64,000 bases of DNA from Clusia tigrina (lineage: Eukaryota > Arthropoda > Insecta > Diptera > Clusiidae): assembly GCA_920105625.2 (NCBI GenBank), contig OV050030.1:181478315-181542314 (forward strand). Direction: 5' to 3'. Shown in pieces: positions 1-11,198 of the stretch. Each line of letters starts with the position of its first letter. Within the stretch, counting starts at the first letter, position 1. The position numbers and the translations under genes are program-made. The notes below the pieces were generated by a model, which saw only the letters and a program-made list of their open reading frames with translations, did not search any database and was not told the origin of the DNA.

Positions 1-780
1 AATATCCACAATGTAGGCAGGCAGCGTACTTTTGTGACTACGAGAAGGCAGGAGGTAATTGACGTCACCCTGTCAAATCCAAGACTGTGGTGGTCGATCA
101 GCAATTGGAGGGTCCTCGCCGAAGACTCGTGCTCACACCACAGATACATTGAGTTTCAGTGTGGCGAGCGGGCGCAGATGCCAGAAACCCAAGCAAAACA
201 GACTGGCCAAAGTTCAGGGAGGCACTGCTTAGCAATCACATGACGCCACTGAAACTTCGCAAGGAGCAGAACATTGTGGCGACTGTTGAACATCTCAACA
301 CCGCTCTAACAAACAGCTTCGAGCTAGCCTGTCCAACTAGACCTCCTCTTAGCCGGACTCCTGTTCCATGGTGGAATCGAGAGCTTCAGGTGCTGAGGCG
401 TGAGTCTAGAAAACTCCTCAACCGGGCCCTCAAGACGAATCTTTATGAGGACTGGGAACGATATTGACGTGTTCAGAGGCACTACAAGAAGCTAATTCGG
501 GACTCGAACAGGACTTCTTTTAGAGACTTCTGCAGTGATATCGAATCCCTGAGTGACACGGCAAAACTTGTGAAAGTCCTGAAAAAGGACCAAACCGCAA
601 AGCTGGGGTCGCTCAGGAAACCTGATGGCTCCTATACGGAGAGGCAAAGTGAGACACTCATCTTGCTGTTATAGTCACACTTTCCAGGAAATCAGGTAAG
701 CATAGCCCGTCAACAACCACCTCTGGTCGGAACTGTTGTCAGGGCAGCTACACCCTGTCGACATGATTGGTATGTCGCCA
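1..780 (+). pseudogene. LINE ORF2, end of endonuclease domain and linker
   Basis: Reading near 50-165 gives IDVTLSN and HHRYIEF, which match the end of the apurinic-type endonuclease domain of R1/LOA-type LINEs. The linker continues in another frame, with the conserved PWWNREL at about 366-390 followed by a basic helical stretch. A TGA near 465 and a TAG near 671 break it. In an active element this domain nicks the target DNA to prime reverse transcription. The N-terminal catalytic half lies outside the window. Confidence 0.7.
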
Positions 781-785
781 GAACT

Positions 786-2201
786 GTGGCGAATGAGGCT
801 GCTATTAGATTTGCTATCAAATCTTTTGACAGCTTCAAGTCTCCCGGATTGGATGGCATATATCCGATTGTGTTGAAGGAAGGCATTGAGTTAGTGTTGG
901 CAGCACTGAAGAAGATCTTCACTGCATGTCTCGCACTGGCCTATGTACCACGCTCTTGGAGGATGGTGAGGGTTGCTTTCATTCCTAAGGTTGGAAGAGA
1001 CGACTACACCAATCCAAAGAGCTTCAGACCTATTAGTATGACCTCGTTCATGCTAAAGAGTTTAGAACGGCTGGTGGAGCTTCGCAAGCGTAGGGAGTCT
1101 CTGAAAACGCACCCACTCTCTCCATTTCAGCATGTCCATCAAAGCGGAAAATCCTGCGAGACGGCTCTGCAAAACCTTGTTGGAAGGATAGAGCGAGCCA
1201 TCGACAGGAAAGAATACGCAATAGGCATCTCTGTGGACATAGAGGGTGCGTTTGACAATGCTACTTTCGACATTATGTGCGGCTCTGCTAGGCGGCATGG
1301 CGAAGACCGGACCCTAGTAAATTGGATACGTTCAATGCTGACCCAGAGAATCATAATGGTGCGGGCGGAGGAAGATTTGCTGGTGTTGTCTGGGGTTAAT
1401 AGAGGCTGTCCCCAAGGTGCAATACTGTCTCCATTGCTCTGGTGCATGGTAATCGATCCCCTGCTTAACGCCATTAATGACTCGGGTGTATACGCTCAGG
1501 CATATGCGGATGATGTTGGCTGTCTTGTGACAGGCCCATCCCTTCTGATTGTATGCAGCAGGGTGCAGAGAACCCTGGATATGATTGACACTTGATGCAG
1601 TGCGAATGGGTTATCGGCTAATCCTGTCAAGACTGGTATTGTCCTCTTTACCAGAAGGAGAAAGCTTGATGGACTTATTCTACCTACACTAAAAGGAGTC
1701 ACTATCCAGCTATCCAAGGAAATCAAATATCTTGGAGTCATCCTTGATAACAAACTTCTTTGGAGAACACATGTCGAACTGAAGACATCCAAAGCATTGT
1801 CAGTTTTCTGGCAGTGTAAGGGTGTTTTTGGTAAGACATGGGGTCTTTCCCCAAGTAAGGTCCTATGGATCTATACAGCTATGGTAAGACCTATTATCAC
1901 CTATGCATCGATGGTTTGGATGAGCAGACTCTCTCTTGTAGGGGTCAAAAAAGCTCTATCAAGACTACAACGTACCATATGTGGTACCGGAGCATTTCCG
2001 ACTACTCCAGGCCCGGCACTTGATGCTTTGGTGAATATCCCGCCACTAGATGTCTTCATCCGCGGAGAGGCCGTTAAGGCCATCTGCAGAGTGAAACATA
2101 GTGGCCACTGGTATGGGGTGTACTCGATATTGGACGACGGCGCAGGCAATCTGCAATCCAGTCTATGCCCCCGGACTCCATGTCGTCAACCGTCATACTA
2201 G
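786..2201 (+). pseudogene. LINE reverse transcriptase domain
   Basis: This copies element RNA into DNA at the nicked target. Visible RT blocks are SPGLDGIYP (about residue 19), FRPISM, the catalytic VDIEGAFDNA (about residue 150), GCPQGAILSPLLW (about 206) and the catalytic YADD (about 240). A TGA at 1593-1595 interrupts the frame, but the same frame stays open behind it through the thumb (YLGVILD, RPIITYASMVW) to 2201. A frameshift near 2160 then separates it from the RNase H part. The catalytic Asp residues are kept, so the decay is mainly stops and shifts. Confidence 0.85.
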
Positions 2202-3115
2202 AAAAGCGGTACAATGTGTTGCTGCCAGAGGCTCGTTCATGGTTAGATCCCGAGAACGAGCCCGGCAAACACTGCTGCCGTATTTTCACTGATGGCTCCA
2301 GGACTGAAGAAGGTTCAGGTTCTGGTGTCTTCGTGGAATCTTGTGGGACCCGTCGGTTCTTTGCCCTTGGTCTGCATGCGTCTGTGTTTCAGGCGGAGTT
2401 GTATGCGATACTTGAGGCGATGGACTTTGTTGTGGAAAACAGGTGGAAAGGCAAATCTATTTGTGTCTGCAGTGACAGCCAAGCTGCGCTCATGGCCTTG
2501 GATAGTCCGACCACCACTTCCACGATAGTCAGGTCCTGCAAATCCAGGCTAAATTGTGTTGGAAAACATAATAGTCTGACGCTGACTTGGGTCCCGGGAC
2601 TTGCTGGCATTGCGGGTAACGAGACCTCTGACTCTTTGGCCAGGATGGGCTCCGAGGCTGTTTTTATTGGCCCTGAGCCTGTTCTGCTACTCTCTTCTGC
2701 TGCCATCAAGGCCACTACAAACAAGTGGGTTGTTTCGACCCACAAGCGAGCATGGCGAGCTGAGAGAGGCTGCGGATGGACGAAAATTATGCTACCTGCT
2801 ATCTCTGACCGATGGTCACGGTTCCTTCTATCTTTAGGTAGGAGGGACTGCAGGCTGTTGGTTGGCGTGATGATAGGGCACTTTCTATGGGCTAGGCACA
2901 TGGAAAGGATTGGCATATCAGACAGTGCGCTGTGCCCAGCCTATGGAGAAGAAGAAGAGATGGCGGACCATTTTCTTTGCGTCTGCCCTGCCTTTGCTCG
3001 AATCAGGTTTGGGATTTTTGGCACTGATGTGCGGAGGAGTAACCAACTTACCTCCTTGTCACCACAGGATCTACTTCTACTTCTTCGGAGGTCGGGTAGA
3101 TTTAAAACAGAGTAA
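2165..3115 (+). CDS. LINE RNase H domain and C-terminal Cys/His region
   Basis: An open stretch of 316 codons. RNase H motifs are FTDGSRTEEG (Asp), FQAELYAI (Glu), CSDSQAAL (Asp) and, near the end, GNETSDSLAR (Asp). The usual His of the VPGH motif is replaced by Leu (VPGLAGIAGNE). RNase H removes the RNA strand of the hybrid. The C-terminus has CPAYGEEEEMADHFLCVC, the Cys/His motif seen at the end of I-type and R1/LOA-type LINE proteins. The true protein would be continuous with the RT upstream; the listed start is only the first Met in this frame. Confidence 0.85.
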   Translation: MPPDSMSSTVILEKRYNVLLPEARSWLDPENEPGKHCCRIFTDGSRTEEGSGSGVFVESCGTRRFFALGLHASVFQAELYAILEAMDFVVENRWKGKSICVCSDSQAALMALDSPTTTSTIVRSCKSRLNCVGKHNSLTLTWVPGLAGIAGNETSDSLARMGSEAVFIGPEPVLLLSSAAIKATTNKWVVSTHKRAWRAERGCGWTKIMLPAISDRWSRFLLSLGRRDCRLLVGVMIGHFLWARHMERIGISDSALCPAYGEEEEMADHFLCVCPAFARIRFGIFGTDVRRSNQLTSLSPQDLLLLLRRSGRFKTE

Positions 3116-3373
3116 AAGGGAACCTTAAGTGCAGTACAATGGATATATACTCTGTCTGAGTGCTGCGCTTACTAGATTGTTCCGACAAAAAAAAAAAAAA
3201 AAAAAAAAACCTTTTTATCTGTCAAAAAAAAACTGACAATCCAAAATGGTTGGTATTGCCAATATATATAACAGACATGTGTACCAACATAAAAAAAAAA
3301 TGCGAATATCGAACATACGTAACTCACGAAAAGATGTAAATAACGGTTATCTTTTGATCACACCTCTTATATT

Positions 3374-3374
<1 letters not shown>

Positions 3375-3423
<49 letters not shown>

Positions 3424-3424
3424 T

Positions 3425-3512
<88 letters not shown>

Positions 3513-3513
3513 A
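3375..3513. repeat. (AT)n microsatellite
   Basis: Imperfect (TA)n of about 140 bp with a few interruptions (TATTTATA, CATATA). It directly adjoins the LTR-like block at 3514. The inverted copy of that block at 8398-8810 is also bordered by an AT tract, so the tract may belong to the element end. Confidence 0.95.
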
Positions 3514-3998
3514 ATGAGACCCTAAAAATGTGCAATCGTTTACGGGTATATTTCATTCGTCTTTTTTTTATCACACAATCGACGCTTAAAAGAATTCTGC
3601 GAAAGAAGTTTCGAAAAAGTCCTAGAATGTTCTAGTTCATAGTTCAACACACGAGAAATATATAAGCCACCACACACTTAAAGTTGAGACAGTTGAACAG
3701 TGATCGCAATATGCAGTATGTACATTGTGAATTTCACTAGTAACAGTAACTTTATTTGTATAAAAGTAAACTTTAAACCTAAAATTAAGTGTGTAAGTTG
3801 CAATAATTAAATAAAGTTTAATATTCTAATTTAACCAAGCGATTGTGTGATTACTATACAATCCATCGATACGAATTCGAGAATTTATAATTGGTTTAAA
3901 TTGTTCGGAGGGCAATTTCGTCGTAATTGGTTTGACAAGTAGGATGGTGTATCAGTAATAAACAAAGGTTGAATTTTAAAAACTGAAGTATTCGTATC
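3514..3998 (+). repeat. LTR-like block (type 1) plus leader, gypsy-type, plus orientation
   Basis: About 410 bp of LTR-like sequence ends near 3925 and is followed at 3928 by TGGTTTGACAAGTAGGA, a degenerate form of the tRNA-Leu primer site seen intact at 44553-44571. A leader (GTATCAGTAATAAACAA) then matches the one before the gag of the gypsy element at 44.5 kb. The whole block recurs in inverted orientation at 8335-8810. It is a decayed 5' LTR with no element body behind it. Assignment to the tRNA-Leu-primed gypsy type comes from within-window similarity. Confidence 0.65.
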
Positions 3999-4310
3999 AG
4001 TAATTCTAATTCTTATTAAGACTATTATTTAAGTTATATTATATTTCATTTCTTATAAAAATCATCCAATGCATGTTGACTTGAATTCCCATGAAAAAGT
4101 TCCAATCATGTTGAGTTCAATTCTTATGAAAATCTTTAAATTCATATTAATTTGAATTCGCATTAAAAACATGCTTGCTTCATTTCTCACGAAATTCAGT
4201 ACTAAAGTAGCGATATTTTAAGATATAAATACTTGTAAGCTAAAATTGAAATTCATTATTAAACGAATTGTGAAGTTGAATGGTGTTGCTCTCATTTCCT
4301 ATACATAACT
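3999..4310 (+). repeat. Solo or truncated LTR (type 2), errantivirus-like ends
   Basis: Runs from AGTAATTC to ATACATAACT. The inverted copy at 9413-10053 is followed by a tRNA-Ser-type primer site, which identifies the block as an LTR with AGT...AACT ends like those of gypsy-group errantiviruses. Here no primer site follows, so it is solo or truncated. I see no clear target-site duplication. Confidence 0.6.
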
Positions 4311-5287
4311 CGCGTGATTGTTGTTGTAGCTGTCTCCCACTATAATTACGGAAGAATCTTGAATTTCATCATTATCGCGTCCTCTTCAGAAAATATATAT
4401 ACTGGCATATGCAATAATTGCTAATATGATGAATTTTCGTTGCTGAAAACACAAAAGTTGATGTGTTCGTATAGTTTTGTCAGCCATGCAATCAAGTATC
4501 ATTAGCATAGTCACTATATTAATAATCATTATCAGCAGCTTCGTGACAGTTTAAATAAAGATTTATTTAAGACAGCCGTGAATTTTGTTTGTAAGTATAC
4601 TGTTGTTATCATCTTCATATTCTGAATTCGCAAACAGCTCGCGCAGGGGGAGCTAGAACCACTTCCTCTCTTTTAATTTTAATAGAAAATTTTTCCCAGA
4701 GATGATCGTTTAAAATGCCAGTTTCTTGCATCGTTTTGTTGTTTATTGTGCATCGTTTTGTTGTTTATTATGCATCGTTTTGTTGATTATATATGCATTA
4801 ACAAAATCTCAATAAATTTTTCAATTATATTGCAACTACTCTCATGCGGAATGCTTATTAATATCGATCCATTCAAAGACCTACTCAAAATAACTAGAAA
4901 TATGTTTATGTTACGGATGGTACTACATGCCTTCCAGTGTACACAAAATTTTGATTCATGGATGGGAGGTGCTATAGTTTTTCGATCTACCAATTTATCA
5001 CCACAGGTAATTTTTCAGAGGATGGTGTAGAAGCAAATCATAAACATATTAGAAGCGCACTTGTGTCATACGCGAAAAACGACACCGGAACATTCTAATT
5101 AAGATTTAATATCATATTTAATATATACTCCTGCGAATACCAGCGTGGTATAGCGAGTTCAGCTACTTTAAATTGCTCCTGCTGCAGTGTCCGAATATGT
5201 ATAACCCATAACGATTTTCGGTCCGGTCTAACCACTATAGAAGCCTTTTTCGCGTTGATTGAAGCAGTTTAATAGAGTTTACATTTT
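4311..5287. other. Unassigned AT-rich stretch
   Basis: No domain recognised. The longest open frame here (4746-5030, +) has 94 codons, unusual composition and no motif I trust. It may be decayed repeat sequence. Confidence 0.5.
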
Positions 5288-6130
5288 CTAAAATATATTG
5301 CTTAAAACTAAGATTTGTGTTAGTACATTTAGATTTATTAAAAATATGGAGGGTACTGCATTTATTGAAAGGAACGCACGCACCTGATTTTCGCTACAAT
5401 TGGAAATATCCGACAAGACTTCGGTGAAGGATCTTGAGACTTCGTGTAGGTCTTTTGATTTACAGATGATTGTAACGTCATCCGCATAAATAATGTGGTC
5501 AAGTTTCTGGTCCCAGTCTATGATCTTTGATACTTCATTGCACGCAATATTGAAGAGAATCACTGAGAGTGGGGAGCCTTGTGGTAGGCCGTTCTCTAAC
5601 AATTGAGTGTCGGAAAGACTATTATAGGTGCGAACTCTAAATATGAGTTGACTAAGGAAGCTTTCGATAAATCTTGCGAATTATTGACCAGTTTTAGAGT
5701 GGTTTAATTATGGTATGTAATCAACACGATCAAATGCTTTTTCGAAGTCTAGAGCCAGAATTGTGATGTGATTTTTTGAGATGAGAGCGATTGAAATTAT
5801 GTTGCCTAAGTAGAGAAGAGCATCTGTTGTTCCATGTTTTCTTTTAAATGCGACTTGTTGAGAAGTGGTGAGATTTTTCCTCATGACAAAACAGTCTGTT
5901 TGCAATAATTTGTTCGAACGCTTTTCCAATGCAGCTGAGCAGTGAGTTTGTGACATAGCCCGATGTATCGTTAGGTTTGGCTTTGGTATTGGAATAACGT
6001 GGGCAGTTTTCCAAACATGTGGAAAACCCTTCTGGTCAAAATATAAATTTTATAATTTTAACAATCTTCTTTTTGTGTTTGGGACAAGATTTTTGATCAT
6101 TGGATATGATACCCTGTCATGCCCTTGCAT
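5288..6130 (-). pseudogene. I-like LINE reverse transcriptase fragment
   Basis: Around 6130-6000 (minus) the translation gives RVSYPMIKN and IPIPKPN, early RT blocks. The 5956-5708 frame carries LALDFEKAFDRVDY, with the motif A Asp. The 5602-5288 frame carries GLPQGSPLSVILF (motif B) and IIYADDVTII (motif C, catalytic Asp pair). The pieces lie in different frames with stops between them. The protein ends abruptly at about 5288, before the thumb is complete. Confidence 0.72.
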
Positions 6131-6403
6131 TTTTCGTTACACATTAGATATCACGAAACTAAGTTCTGACACAGTTATTAGACACTCAATGTGTCATGCT
6201 GCACGAGGCAGGTATACGAAAAAAGAAGGAGCGACCTAATATACTTTACCAGCTAAGAAACTAGGTTGAAAATTATCTGATGAATCAGAGGCCTATTGTT
6301 TGTCAAAATATTTTGGAACGTCGAGAGGTGGTAGGGCTGGCACATATGCGGTGTTTATAGATTTTATTGATATTTTTTTTGTGGGAATTTGTGAGCTTTT
6401 ATG

Positions 6404-6742
6404 TCAGAACAAACTTCTTTGGTTAAAAGTTGGAGAATATCTGTTTTTTGACGGCGGAATGTATATGGATATGGTGGAAATCTTTTGTCCAAAGTCTATT
6501 TCAATGCCAATACAGGAAAAATTTGAGTTGATAACAAGCCGTTTTTGTGGAATGTGTTTCCGAACGAGGATCCCAATTCCTTGTTTGTTATGGAAATAAC
6601 CATTGTATTTGAAAGGTACGATTGGATTTGCATCAGCTAATTTAGTCTCTTGTAGAGAAATTATTGTGGGAGAAAATAATAAGCATAGTACATGAAAGTT
6701 ATGAAAGAAGCCTTTAATATTCCATTGCAGTATACAAATCAT
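6404..6742 (-). pseudogene. I-like LINE endonuclease N-terminal fragment
   Basis: 112 codons beginning near ILQWNIKG, the start of apurinic-type endonuclease domains, followed by ISLQETKLAD with the catalytic Glu. IYIPPSKN marks the following strand. The later GDFN and SDH blocks are absent, so about half the domain is lost. The adjacent upstream sequence belongs to ORF1, as expected for a two-ORF LINE. Confidence 0.7.
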
Positions 6743-6774
6743 GATTTAAGTGCGAAGGAAAGTGAAAAACTGGA

Positions 6775-7860
6775 TCAAACAATTCTTGTATCATTGTTTG
6801 CCAGCGTCGCTGTCTGCAGACTGTAAGTCATCGACAATGGGATAAATGAATGAAAAGTGTTAATTGAAAATGGGGGCTCAGATTTTTCAGTTGAAGTTTC
6901 AGCGTTTTCGTTTATGTTTATTAGTACGGTATTAGTGTCAAAATAATTGTTTGTAGCGTTAGCTAGTTTGGATGTTGTTGGTGCAGTGTGGCCGTATGAA
7001 TGTATTTTGTTTTTGGCAGCTTGTTCTAAGTGAGACTTAGTGCTAGAATTAATTGTAGATGGGTTAGCGTTGTTTATAGAATTAATATGTGTTAAATTTT
7101 TACAATTTGTTTTGTTGGCTGCTGGTTTAGAAGAAAAGCATGCATATGTAACGGATAAGGAGAGGGGTGAAAAGTTTTGCATTTGAGATTTTCTAACGGC
7201 TTCTCGCATGGAGCATTTGTTAGTGATTTTAATTTTTATGATTTATTTTGCTTGGATAAATTTGGTACAGGTATTGGGAGTGCCTACCAGAGGAATTTAT
7301 GCAAAAGGTGCGAATATATGTAGTCGGAGCATATGGTGGCAATGCACAGTTATTGCATGCTGGGGGTTTAATGCAGCCGCATGACCCAGTAGCTGGCAAT
7401 TTTTGCAGCGCATTGGGTTTGGGAAATATGCTATCACTTTTCCCGAGTGTCAGCCAAAATCAATTCGTTCTGTGGTGTGATATCGGTAAGGGGAACTAAT
7501 CCACTGATTGCATTTTTTCGTCAATGATTTTTAAAAATTTATATGCTTCAATCACTCTTTGGGAGTATAGTTTTTCAGCAATTTCTCTTTCAGAATCATG
7601 TTATAGGTAAAATGCATTTTCGCATGTCCATTTTGATTCGATGAGGTTCTCATGATATTTCACTTTGATACCGTAAACGTCATGTCGAGCTGTGGATTTC
7701 ATACATTTTTCGGCAATTGTCTTTTTGTTTAGGAGGAGTAGGAGAATGCCATCTTTAAGTTCGGAAATCGAGTTGATTAGCAAAATTGCCCTGTGCACTG
7801 CAAACCAAGAGTAGTGCGAAAGTGGTTTTCTATCATCCGTTGCTGAGATTATAATAAAAT
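6775..7860 (-). pseudogene. I-like LINE ORF1 (nucleic-acid-binding) remnant
   Basis: Minus-strand translation near 7440-7380 gives RCKNCQLLGH, the start of a CCHC zinc knuckle. After a one-frame slip, PACNNCALPP reads as the next knuckle. I-type ORF1 proteins carry such knuckles and coat the element RNA. The 7209-6775 frame (144 codons, Asn/Ser/Thr-rich) would be the C-terminal tail just before ORF2. Support is local motifs and position only. Confidence 0.55.
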
Positions 7861-7899
7861 TTGTGTTATTGCTTCTTACTACTGGAAGATCCGGAAATT

Positions 7900-8345
7900 G
7901 TTCGAAAGCTTTGTATTATGAAGTTTTCCTTGTACTTTTGGGACTTTCAAATGGAACATCGTGCATCTTCCTGCCTCGTCTCAATTTCACAAACCTTCCT
8001 GTATAACGTCTCTGACATTTATTATATCTGCTGTACGTTTTGTTCCGCTAGTTGAGTAAGTCGTGTTCCACTCGGTTGTAATTGTGCTTTGACATCCTCT
8101 TTGTCGGATTGAGCACTTTGTTATTCCCCCGAACGCTCATGTTGAAGGTACCCGTATTATTTCTGTGTGGAGTTTCTTCCTGTCGAGATGTCGATGGTTT
8201 TCCAATTTTGAATTCATGTTCTTCGACGTCTATACCCTGCACCTCCAAAGACCTTCTTAACTGCACCTGGAGCGTCGCGTTAAGCCATTGTGTTTGCAAG
8301 TTTAACTGCTCAAGATCCTTCTTGAGCTGCTCCTACTTCAGTTTT
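7900..8345 (-). pseudogene. Gypsy-type gag N-terminal fragment
   Basis: The 8299-8048 frame has EVQGIDVEEHEF and TSRQEETP, which match NLQVDEHEF and TSRHEETPP in the gag at 44289-44534. It lies immediately downstream (minus strand) of a degenerate primer site and a type 1 LTR, as a gag should. It breaks off at about 7900 against the I-like LINE remnant. A short homologous piece of the next gag segment is visible in another frame at about 7950-8050. Confidence 0.65.
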
Positions 8346-8379
8346 TAAAATTCAACCTTTGTTTATTACTGATACACCA

Positions 8380-8810
8380 TCCTACTTCTCAAACCAATTA
8401 CGACGAAATTGCCCTCCGGACAATTTAAACCAATTATAAATTCTCGAATTCGTATCGATGGATTGTATAGTAATCAAACAATCGCTTGGTTAAATTAGAA
8501 TATTTAACTTTATTTAATTATTGCAACTTACACACTTAATTTTAGGTTTAAAGTTTACTTTAATACAAATAAAGTTACTGTTACTAGTGAAATTCACGAT
8601 GTACATACTGCATATTGCGATCACTGTTCAACTGTCTCAACTTTAAGTGTGTGGTGGCTTATAGATTTCTCGTGTGTTGAACTATGAACTAGAACATTCT
8701 AGGACTTTTTCGAAACTTCTTTCGCAGAATTCTTTTAAGCGTCGATTGTGTGATGAAAAAAACGACGAATGAAATATACCCGTAAACGATTGCACATTTT
8801 CAGAGTCTCA
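8380..8810 (-). repeat. LTR-like block (type 1), inverted copy, with decayed primer site
   Basis: Reverse complement of 3514-3945 with scattered differences. The degenerate primer site (minus TGGTTTGAGAAGTAGGA) lies at 8380-8396 and the LTR at about 8398-8810. With the gag fragment at 7900-8345 it forms the 5' end of a minus-strand gypsy-type element. Confidence 0.7.
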
Positions 8811-8979
<169 letters not shown>

Positions 8980-9395
8980 TTCCTTCAAGAACTTATGCTT
9001 ATTGGAGTGCGGTGTGATATTTTTTATTTTTATTTTGATTCCGTAGTATCAAGGAGTTGAAACTCGCCGGTCTTTCCGTGTTCTGAGCTTTTGCCGTTTA
9101 TATTAATATTCATTCAATATTTGAAGTTAGCTTAATGATATTCCATCAAAAGCAATTTCTACGACCTTTGGTCTTAGCATCTTTGTGAAAAAAAACAGTT
9201 TTTTGTTTTTTTTTATTTTTTTATTCAGTCAATGTTGGTGATTTTCCTTCACCATGTATTTAATGTGCAGTGCAAAAAACTACATGTGTAGTGCAAAAAA
9301 ACTACACTGTTTATCTATTTTTTATTTATTTATTTATTTATTTTTTATTTTTTTATTTTTTAAAAAACTGAAAAACTGAAGGATCCGTATACCAC
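8980..9395 (-). other. Probable leader of a type 2 (errantivirus-like) element, A/T-rich
   Basis: Lies just downstream, on the minus strand, of the primer site at 9396-9413. It is rich in A runs on that strand (T runs on plus, including TTTATTTATTTA around 9320-9350) with no open frame of note. Two near-copies of a CTACA/TGTGCAGTGCAAAAAACTACA motif lie at about 9265-9305. The element body is missing. Confidence 0.45.
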
Positions 9396-9413
9396 TCCGG
9401 ACCGTCTGCGCCA
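9396..9413 (-). promoter_or_regulatory. tRNA-Ser-type primer-binding site
   Basis: Minus strand TGGCGCAGACGGTCCGG directly follows the LTR end AACT, sharing its T. Gypsy-group elements commonly prime from tRNA-Ser with TGGCGCAG, and the first eight bases match. Confidence 0.65.
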
Positions 9414-10053
9414 GTTATGTATTGGATATGAGAGCAACACCATTCAACTTCACAATTCGTTTAATAATGAATTTCAATTTTACCTTACAAGTATTTATAT
9501 CTTAAAATATCGCTACTTTAGTACTGAATTTCATGAGAAATGAAGCAAGCATGTTTTTAATGCGAATTCAAATTAATATGAATTTAAAGATTTTCATAGG
9601 AACTGAACTCAACATGATTGGATGATTTTTATAAGAATTGAAATATAATATAACTTAAATAATAGTCGTAACGAATTTATTGACAAGACAAGTTACAACA
9701 GTAGTTGCAATTGCGCATGTGTGGTTATGCCACCGTAATAATTTTTCAGCAGAAGAAGAAGATGTATTGAAACATTTTTTGGCAGATCTTATAGCTATTT
9801 CGGACACGCCACTTGTCCTAATCAGATATCTTTCAATGAAAGGCAATTTTTCCCCAAACATTTTTTATTATGTCTCAGAAATCAACAGCACACCAATTAT
9901 GAACCCTCCCAGGAATCGAACCTGGGCCTACAGCTGTTGTAATCTGTCCATCCAGACGACTAGGCTAACTGCAGTTGGTGAACTGACTGATCAAATTCTG
10001 TCCATGTACTGTCTCATTCCACCAAATAATATTCTAAATAGGAATTAGAATTT
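9413..10053 (-). mobile_element. Type 2 LTR (errantivirus-like), inverted copy, split by a SINE
   Basis: 9413-9667 is the reverse complement of most of 3999-4310. The LTR start is displaced to about 10024-10053, where AATTCTAATTCCTATT matches the plus copy's AATTCTAATTCTTATT. The intervening 356 bp is a SINE. Joining across it restores the same order as the uninterrupted plus copy. Confidence 0.65.
9668..10023 (-). mobile_element. tRNA-derived SINE with target-site duplication
   Basis: 356 bp repeat with related copies at 40300-40634 and about 50865-51200 (+). Its head contains an A-box-like TAGCCTAGTCGTCTGG and, at 9912-9922, a perfect B box (minus GGTTCGATTCC) inside a 5 bp T-arm stem, so it can carry an RNA polymerase III promoter. 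It is flanked by GAATATTATTT / GACTATTATTT (11 bp, one mismatch; plus positions 10024-10034 and 9657-9667), consistent with LINE-mediated insertion into the type 2 LTR. The acceptor arms do not pair, so it is not a tRNA gene. Confidence 0.7.
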
Positions 10054-10690
10054 GCGTCTGTTCAATTATTGGAATTTGATGTTGTTGTTTGTTGGATGAC
10101 GTGTTGTACTTCCTTAGTATGTTGTACTTATTGTTGTTGGGTTAAGTGGTTGCATTTGTAACTCGCGCCTCAATTTCCATAATTCATTTAGAGTCGCAAA
10201 CAGAATAATCTCCTGGCGTAAACTTCATTCTAACTACGAAAAGATCCAGCCTTACGTAGCCAAGCTTCATCGGCTAACTTGCCTCAACGCTTTTTTCAAT
10301 TAGAAGATATCCGCAGACACTTAATAAGCAAAGATTTATCTTGACTTCATCAGAAGCGCAACTACTCGCATAAGCTTGCATCATCTTTATACAAACAGTT
10401 CCGGGAAGAAAAGAGGGGTACGTAGACTTCGCCGAGAGACTTCACTTAAGCAATGACGAGCGTTACCAGAACCAACAATTGCAGAGGAAGCGGTTTAGAG
10501 TAGCATAGCATAAGTTAAATGTGTAATTTGTTTGTATATTCGCCAGAAAGAAAAAAGTCCGCTAAGGACCAAAATAAAAAAAAGGGGGGCAAAAATACAA
10601 CAATTTGAAAAAAGAAAAGAAAACAATAATATAAAAATATAAAAAAAGAATTCAAAAATAAAAAGAACGAAATTGGCGATCATAAAAAAT
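10054..10690. other. Unassigned stretch
   Basis: No coding motif recognised on either strand. Base composition is more mixed than the flanking AT tract. It may be the unrecognised 3' part of the type 2 LTR element or unrelated DNA. Confidence 0.4.
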
Positions 10691-10691
10691 G

Positions 10692-10999
<308 letters not shown>

Positions 11000-11198
11000 T
11001 CATATTATAATGAGTCTTAGTGACTAGATTTGTTTTTGGTGCTAACGGGTTGAGAGCGGTTTTTATTCTATTTGCCAGAGATCTTGATCTGTTACTTTGC
11101 CTACTAAAGCTTGAAGTTGTGAATGAGTGTCGGTGATTATGTTGAGTTTTTTCTTTCTGTATATTCGATATAGAATAAATAAACCTGTTTTTGCAAAA

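Larger units (their letters stand above)
1..3209 (+). mobile_element. LINE with RNase H domain (R1/LOA-like), 5' end outside window
   Basis: The segment reads, in order, as the end of an apurinic-type endonuclease, a reverse transcriptase, an RNase H domain and a C-terminal Cys/His motif, then a run of 23 A at 3187-3209. That order with a poly-A tail is typical of non-LTR retrotransposons. RNase H downstream of RT points to the I/LOA/R1 part of the LINE tree. The reading frame is broken by several stops and shifts, so the copy is dead. The clade is judged from motif style only; a related element is inserted in each unit of the tandem duplication further right. Confidence 0.88.
5288..7860 (-). 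mobile_element. I-like LINE remnant
   Basis: On the minus strand the order is ORF1 with a zinc-knuckle region (7860-6775), endonuclease N-terminus (6742-6404) and RT (about 6130-5288). Its wording closely follows the I-like LINE at 36.1-39.9 kb: ILQWNIKG against IIQWNIKG, LQETKL against LQETHL, VSYPMIKN against ISYPMIKH. Much of the endonuclease/RT linker is missing and frames are broken throughout. No RNase H or tail is present, so the 3' end is lost. Confidence 0.7.

Noticed and set aside
4746..5030. Open frame with SWMGGAIVFRSTNL, faintly like the end of an actin-related protein
   Set aside because: Only a short stretch, no upstream homologous exon and no flanking splice logic that I could trust.
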